In this document: in pieces, positions 59,318 to 64,000 of the stretch
Numbering within the stretch: the stretch's first letter is position 1
Layout of the letters: the number at the start of each line of letters is the position of its first letter
Assembly (NCBI GenBank): GCA_965214945.1
Contig: OZ244029.1
Location: 2,480,001-2,544,000, forward strand
DNA from: JAAXHB01 sp965214945
Lineage (GTDB): Bacteria > Actinomycetota > Acidimicrobiia > Acidimicrobiales > Aldehydirespiratoraceae
Direction of reading: 5' to 3'
DNA: 64,000 nt
The notes under the pieces: model-generated
Told to the model about the DNA's origin: nothing
Database searches by the model: none
Seen by the model: only the letters and a program-made list of their open reading frames with translations
Position numbers and translations under genes: made by a program

Positions 59318-62287
59318 CTACTCTGCGAGTAGCCCGAAGATCTCGATCCTGTGGCCCGGGCCGTAAAGCTGCCGGGCGAGCGCGTGCACATCGGCTGCCG
59401 TCAGCGACTCTAGTTCAGCGCCTAGCCGACCCGGTGTCAACAGGTCGGCGTCATCGAAGAAGTGGCGCTGCAGCACCACTTCGATCAGGTCATGGTTGTG
59501 GACCAGGGTGTAGTCGTCGGCGACGATTTTCTTGGCCTGCTCGAAGTCGGAGTCACCCGGCCCTTCGTCTACCATGACGCGGATCACCGCAGTCATCTGA
59601 TCGTAGATGTCATCTAGGAACTGCACCTCGCCGCTAGCAGAAAACTGCGATAAAACCAGCGGCTCGGCCGTCAAAACAGGCAATACTGCCGCCGACACTG
59701 CGTAGGTGTCGCCGAGTTCCTTGCGCACAGCTGACAGCATCTGCTCAGCGAGCACCGTTCCCAATACGTCGGAGGTGACGCGCAGCTTTGGCGTCACCTC
59801 GACCGGGCTGTCATAGTAGATGCTCACGCTGGTGCCGGACGAATCAACGAGTCGGACGTCGGTTCGGGTGACGCCCTCGGGGTGGGGCGACCGTCGGTTG
59901 ACGAAGGTGTCAGGCTCGCCCGCGGGCAGTGTTCCCACGTAGCGGGCGGCCAGGTTGGCAACCGTTTCACGGTCGATGTCTCCCACGACGGCCACCAGCA
60001 GATCGTCAACCCCGCCTAAACGCCGTTCGTACAGTTCCAGCAGCGACTCGACGGTGGCGGATTCGATCTGCTCCCGGGTCGGCAGCAGCATCTGCCACGG
60101 ATTGTCCGGGTGCCTGGCTGCGAGGTAAGCCAGCTGCAGCAGTAACGGCGGATACACATCTGAGTAGTCGAGCGTCTGATGGGCATTGCTCAAAGCAGAC
60201 CTCAGGCTCACGGGGGATATACGCGGCTCAGTGTGATAAAGATGCAACAGCGCGAACAGGTCTTCGAGGTGCTCAGGGGACGAGGCGCCTGAGACGCCCT
60301 CCTGGATCTCGCTGATCATCGGCTGGGCCCAAGCCGTGGAGGTGTCCTGATAGGCGTGTAGCTGATCCGAAGAGAGGCTGCCCAAGCCGCTGCCGCTCAC
60401 AGCGCTGACCGCGACCCAGGCGAGACCGGCCTCATCGGGCGCCAGCACCGAGCTGCCGCCTAGCGACCGCGCCTCCATGTTCACTAGAGCCTCGGAGATG
60501 TCCGACTCAACGTGCACTACCACGGCACCGTTGGCGAAACGCCATTCGTAGGCCGCGTATCCCTCCAGCAAGCCCAAAGAACGCGACGACACGGGCGCCG
60601 TCGGCGCGGGCACGGCCATCAGCGCCTCGACTCTCGGTTCGGCCTCGGCCAAGTCTCGGGGCTGCACGGCGGCGATTGCAGAGTTCAGCTCCTCAACAGT
60701 GGGCAGCTCCTCGGCATTCTCTCCAGCCGCCACGATGATCGGCACCGACCGCTCCCACAGCCATTTCCAGTGCCTGCTCAGATCGTCGGCCGAGAAGTCC
60801 TCGAGCAGGCTGAGATACCAGTCGCGGGACTGCTGCGCGTCGGCAACGTAGGTACCTTCCAAGAAGTGCTGCGTGTACTGAGCCGCATATGAGCCGTCCT
60901 GGCGTGTTGCCTCGGCCTCAACTGCGGCGTCCAAGCGAACTCTGACCGCTTCGGTGATGCGGTCCAGTTCCTGCTGCGTGAAACCGGCGCGTGCGGCGCC
61001 AGTCAACACCGACAGAAAGTCGGTTGTGGCCGCCGTCAGATTGTCTCCAACGAGGTTCGTGCCCTGGAAGCGCAGCTCAGTCCCTACGGGAGCATCGGTG
61101 ATGTACGGCTCGCTGGTCTGAGCCAGACGGCCCGCATTGAACTCCGCTGTCAGGCGGTTTGTGAGCATTCCAATGATGAGCTGCTCCATGAATATCAGCC
61201 GCTCTCCTCCCACAGTGCCTTCCGGCCACTCGGGGACGCTCCAGCTGAGCGAGACCCGGTTCGGGCCGGCGCCGCTGAACGCGGCTGATTCAAGCAGCGG
61301 CTCAGCAGCCGGCTCCACGACGAAGACGGGCCGCTCGAGTTCGGGGCCGCGCGCCTCCAAGCCTTCAAAATGCTCGCGTACGAGGCGCTCGAGGTCTTCG
61401 ACGGCCATGTCGCCGACGACCACGACCGCCATGTTCGACGGCCGGTACCAGCTGTCGTAGAAGTCGCGCAGAGTCTGTGCGGTCATCGACTTGATGGCGT
61501 CCGGATTGCCGATCGGCCTCTTGCCCTCATAGGGGGTTCCGGCAATTCGGAGCTCCTCGACGAGCAACTCCACGCGGCCCAACCCCGACGATGTCCTCAG
61601 CAGGTACTCGTCGTGGACGATGCCCCGCTCAGCGACTGTGCCCTGCTCGGTGATGGAAGCTGCGTGAGCCCACTCAGACAACACGTCGAAAGCGGTGTTG
61701 ACAGCACCCGGCACGACAGTGCTCACAGAGAGCCAATAGACGGTCTGGTCGAAGCTGGTGTAGGCGTTCAGGTCGGGGCCTAACTTGACGCCGGCGTCGC
61801 GCAGCACCTGCTCCAGCTCATTGTCAGGATAGCGCTCCGTGCCGTTGAACAGCATGTGTTCCAAGAAGTGGGCCGCTCCCGCGGCGCTGTCGGGATCGTT
61901 GACCGAACCGGCCTTCACTACTAGGCGCGCTTCGAGACGCTCACCGGGGGAATCGTTGTGCCGAAGGTAGTAGACCAGACCGTTGTCGAGTTCGCCTATC
62001 ACCACGTTCTCGTCGGCCGGAAGCAGCGTCAGGTCAATGTTCGCTTCGGGGTCATACGGCTGACCGGCCTGGCCTTCGACGCTGGCGGCGTCGAAGGCCT
62101 CGCTTGAGGACTCCTCGCCGTGGTCGGCACCGTCTCGAACGTCAGCCGCGGCGGCTTCGGCAGCGGGATCGACGGACACACCGGTCATGGCGGACTCAAC
62201 GGAGCGACCGTCCGAGCACGAGGCGATCAACATCACTGCCGCTGCCAGCGTCGCGAGCGCGGTGGAGAAAACCAGAGACCGCTTCAT
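59318..62287 (-). CDS. M16 family zinc metallopeptidase lipoprotein
   Basis: Insulinase-type peptidase on the outer side of the membrane. The product is 989 residues from ATG 62287, with signal ALATLAAAVMLIASC ending in the lipobox Cys24. After an acidic linker the active domain has GAAHFLEHMLFNGTERYPDN with the inverted zinc motif HxxEH and, later, the Glu in ERGIVHDEYLL. A second M16 domain (KSVAD-free, about 550-980) and a third and fourth repeat make the pitrilysin-like four-domain shape, with EGVTRTDVRLVDSSGTSVSI and YGPGHRIEIFGLLAE at the end. GGGAG precedes the ATG. Confidence 0.88.
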   Translation of the reverse strand: MKRSLVFSTALATLAAAVMLIASCSDGRSVESAMTGVSVDPAAEAAAADVRDGADHGEESSSEAFDAASVEGQAGQPYDPEANIDLTLLPADENVVIGELDNGLVYYLRHNDSPGERLEARLVVKAGSVNDPDSAAGAAHFLEHMLFNGTERYPDNELEQVLRDAGVKLGPDLNAYTSFDQTVYWLSVSTVVPGAVNTAFDVLSEWAHAASITEQGTVAERGIVHDEYLLRTSSGLGRVELLVEELRIAGTPYEGKRPIGNPDAIKSMTAQTLRDFYDSWYRPSNMAVVVVGDMAVEDLERLVREHFEGLEARGPELERPVFVVEPAAEPLLESAAFSGAGPNRVSLSWSVPEWPEGTVGGERLIFMEQLIIGMLTNRLTAEFNAGRLAQTSEPYITDAPVGTELRFQGTNLVGDNLTAATTDFLSVLTGAARAGFTQQELDRITEAVRVRLDAAVEAEATRQDGSYAAQYTQHFLEGTYVADAQQSRDWYLSLLEDFSADDLSRHWKWLWERSVPIIVAAGENAEELPTVEELNSAIAAVQPRDLAEAEPRVEALMAVPAPTAPVSSRSLGLLEGYAAYEWRFANGAVVVHVESDISEALVNMEARSLGGSSVLAPDEAGLAWVAVSAVSGSGLGSLSSDQLHAYQDTSTAWAQPMISEIQEGVSGASSPEHLEDLFALLHLYHTEPRISPVSLRSALSNAHQTLDYSDVYPPLLLQLAYLAARHPDNPWQMLLPTREQIESATVESLLELYERRLGGVDDLLVAVVGDIDRETVANLAARYVGTLPAGEPDTFVNRRSPHPEGVTRTDVRLVDSSGTSVSIYYDSPVEVTPKLRVTSDVLGTVLAEQMLSAVRKELGDTYAVSAAVLPVLTAEPLVLSQFSASGEVQFLDDIYDQMTAVIRVMVDEGPGDSDFEQAKKIVADDYTLVHNHDLIEVVLQRHFFDDADLLTPGRLGAELESLTAADVHALARQLYGPGHRIEIFGLLAE

Positions 62288-62420
62288 CTCAACTCCCAGG
62301 GTTCGACATGTGACCACCCAGGCTAGATGAACGGCGGTGGAGCGAACGTCGGTGCCGCGTCCGGGCGAGCCGCCGCCTCGAGCCCGTGCTCCGACCCGCA
62401 CCGGTGCGCCCAGCGGCGCG

Positions 62421-62426
62421 TAAACT
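62421..62426 (+). promoter_or_regulatory. -10 box of leaderless ubiD-like gene
   Basis: TAAACT exactly 7 nt before GTG 62434; no Shine-Dalgarno. The identical hexamer serves the PuuB-like gene. Confidence 0.6.
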
Positions 62427-62433
62427 TGGGTTC

Positions 62434-63780
62434 GTGGCAGCTGAAGTCGACGATCTGCGCAGCTACATCGCTGCCGCGGACGACGCCGGGATGCTAAACC
62501 GGGTGAAGACGCCGGTGAGCCTGCGCCACGAGCTTGCCGACGTGGCCGCGGCCTTCGAGCGGGCAGACGCCGGACCGGTGATGTTCGAGAGCCCCGAAGG
62601 CTCACCTTGGCCGATATTCGCCGGCGCAGTTAGCAGTCGCCGCACCGCGGCGCTGGCGCTGGGATGCGAGCCCGCCGACGTGATCGACCGAATGGGCGCC
62701 GCTCTGGAGCCCGCCAATGCTGTGCCGACAAAGCTGGTCAGCACGGCTTACTGGCACGACAACACCGTTACCGGCGATGCGGTGGATCTTCACGCCTTGG
62801 GCATTCCCACCCATTCCCGGGGCGACGGTGGCGCTTTCATCACCGGAGCGGTCAGCGTCACCAGAGACCCGATCAGCGGCAGGGGCAACCTCTCCTACAA
62901 CCGGATGCTGCGCATCGGCCGCAACGTTATGGGTTTCAACCTGAACGAATGGCGCGACGTGGGAACGTTTATGCGCAGCCGGGACAATCCCGAGGCACCC
63001 TTCGACGTGGCGCTGGCTATCGGCCTTGACCCTGCGGTGATGATCGCCGCCGGTGTGCGCACCCCCGCCGATGAGCTGCACATAGCGGGCGCGCTGCGGG
63101 GCCGCTCCGTGGAAGTCTGCCGGGGGCTCACAGTGGACGTGGACGTGCCGGCCCGCGCCGAGGTGGTGATCGAAGGCCGGATCCGGCCCTCGCAGCGCGC
63201 CGATGAGGGCCCGCTGGCAGAGTTCCACGGCTATCACGGTGAGATGTGGCACAGCCCCACCGTGGAAGTGACCGCGGTGTGTTGGCGGAACGACCCGATC
63301 TACCAGACGATCATTCCCGGCTGGTATGAGCACGTGTTCATCGGCAACGTCCTGCCCCGCGAGCCGCTGCTGCGCCGATTCGTGCGCCATGTCGACGCCA
63401 GCGCGGACGTGTCGATCCCGCCTTACGGCAACGGGTTCCTGGCGGTGATCCAAATCGACCGCGACAACCCCGGCACGCCCAAGAACCTGGCGTTGGCGGC
63501 CATGGCCGCGCACATCAACATCCGCAACGTGATCGTCGTGGACCGTGACGTCGACGTCTCCGAGCCCTCAGAGTTGACGTGGGCGCTTACCAACCGAGTG
63601 AACTGGCTTCACGACGTGTTCACCGTTGGCGACGCGCAGGGCCATGAGATGGACCCCACCGCGGACGGCCGCGGTGTCAGCGTGAAGGTCGGCATCGACG
63701 CCACCTACAAGCGAGAGCGTCGAGAGTACGGCGAACGCGTCGCCTACGCCCCCGTCGATCTCAGCCGCTACCTGCTGTGA
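62434..63780 (+). CDS. UbiD family decarboxylase
   Basis: Prenylated-FMN dependent decarboxylase acting on aromatic or alpha,beta-unsaturated acids. The 448-residue product from GTG 62434 (VAAEVDDLRSYIAAADDAGM) has ISGRGNLSYNRMLRIGRNVM, then the catalytic region PARAEVVIEGRIRPSQRADE with GPLAEFHGYHGEMW, the E-x-x-P...AEF-x-GY pattern of UbiD. GTG is exactly 7 nt from TAAACT. The ubiX gene follows 67 nt later and would supply the cofactor. Native substrate unknown; ubiquinone synthesis is unlikely in this lineage. Confidence 0.9.
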   Translation: MAAEVDDLRSYIAAADDAGMLNRVKTPVSLRHELADVAAAFERADAGPVMFESPEGSPWPIFAGAVSSRRTAALALGCEPADVIDRMGAALEPANAVPTKLVSTAYWHDNTVTGDAVDLHALGIPTHSRGDGGAFITGAVSVTRDPISGRGNLSYNRMLRIGRNVMGFNLNEWRDVGTFMRSRDNPEAPFDVALAIGLDPAVMIAAGVRTPADELHIAGALRGRSVEVCRGLTVDVDVPARAEVVIEGRIRPSQRADEGPLAEFHGYHGEMWHSPTVEVTAVCWRNDPIYQTIIPGWYEHVFIGNVLPREPLLRRFVRHVDASADVSIPPYGNGFLAVIQIDRDNPGTPKNLALAAMAAHINIRNVIVVDRDVDVSEPSELTWALTNRVNWLHDVFTVGDAQGHEMDPTADGRGVSVKVGIDATYKRERREYGERVAYAPVDLSRYLL

Positions 63781-63847
63781 CCGCGCGGTCCGGCGGCATA
63801 CCGCGCCGGGGGTGGCGCGGTATGCCACGCTCGAGGCTCTGCAGGCT

Positions 63848-64000
63848 GTGAACGAGCGGTCCGGCGGCGGGCCACGCCGGGTGGTGGTGGCTATCAGCGG
63901 CGCTACCGGCATCGTCTACGGGATCCGGGCCTTGGAGATGATGTCCGACATCGCCGGTGTGGAGACGCATCTGGTGATCACGGGCCCGGGTCGTCAGACG
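63848..64000 (+). CDS. ubiX: Flavin prenyltransferase UbiX (5' part)
   Basis: Makes prenylated FMN for UbiD. The first 51 residues are present: VNERSGGGPRRVVVAISGAT followed by GIVYGIRALEMMSDIAGVET and HLVITGPGRQT. RVVVAISGATG is the FMN-binding N-terminal strand and loop of UbiX. GTG 63848 is chosen as it gives the usual N-terminus; GTG 63812 in the same frame is possible. The gene is cut by the right edge. Confidence 0.88.
   Translation, partial: MNERSGGGPRRVVVAISGATGIVYGIRALEMMSDIAGVETHLVITGPGRQT

Overview
The window is GC-rich, gene-dense bacterial chromosome with many GTG starts. It looks actinobacterial (Actinomycetota), most likely an acidimicrobial-type lineage. This rests on the gene order argS-lysA-hom-thrC-rho ... 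rpmE-atp, on a uvrD/sucCD/purH neighbourhood resembling the mycobacterial one, on the actinobacterial trio of histidine phosphatase, DUF3090 and SCO1664-like protein, on a mycothiol-reductase (Rv2466c) homologue, and on an F420-type FrhB protein. The taxonomic call is inference from content; no rRNA is present.

Layout. 1-5.9 kb (minus): ATP synthase operon, atpG (cut by the left edge), A, H, F, E, B, two small membrane proteins (AtpI-like, AtpZ-like), and rpmE. 6.1-13.5 kb: a C45 acyltransferase-like protein, a complete polyamine-type ABC transporter (potA-B-C-D), a PuuB-like FAD oxidase and a GNAT acetyltransferase; this block sits exactly where rho and rpmE are neighbours in many actinobacteria. 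13.5-22 kb: rho, thrC, hom, lysA, argS (minus), with a truncated kinase-like gene on the other strand and a tRNA-Arg beside argS. 22-24 kb: FrhB-like protein and a DsbA/Rv2466c-family protein whose first catalytic cysteine codon is an in-frame TGA. 24-31.6 kb: serA-like gene, amidohydrolase, lipoprotein, UdgB, the phosphatase/DUF3090/SCO1664 operon, etfA/etfB. 31.6-38.2 kb: lipid-kinase-like protein, cytochrome P450, branched-chain-type binding lipoprotein, homocysteine methyltransferase, Fic protein. 38.4-45.8 kb: purH, sucD, sucC, a membrane-anchored protein, AlaX, UvrD/PcrA. 45.8-48.2 kb: a low-coding island with a frameshifted gene, inverted and tandem repeats and a membrane-anchored hendecad-repeat protein. 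48.2-52 kb: guaA, guaB3, NUDIX and a 50-residue protein. 52-64 kb: DUF4349 lipoprotein, M48 and M16 peptidases, a lone CoxL-type molybdenum hydroxylase subunit beside a CaiB/BaiF (AMACR-like) protein, a sulfurtransferase, UbiD and the start of ubiX.

Main observations. (1) A strong candidate selenoprotein: ATG with a good Shine-Dalgarno, TGA in the U-P-W-C active site, and an 8-bp hairpin with a GUU loop 14 nt after the TGA. (2) The Rho protein at the conserved rho locus has Val in place of the Walker A Lys and Gln in place of the catalytic Glu, while Walker B, the arginine finger and RNA-binding regions look intact. (3) At least eleven genes have a TANNNT -10 box 6-7 nt (mostly 7) before ATG/GTG and no leader; at two divergent gene pairs, and in part at a third, overlapping back-to-back -10 boxes fit into only 22-28 bp between the start codons. 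This rule also fixes several start codons used here.
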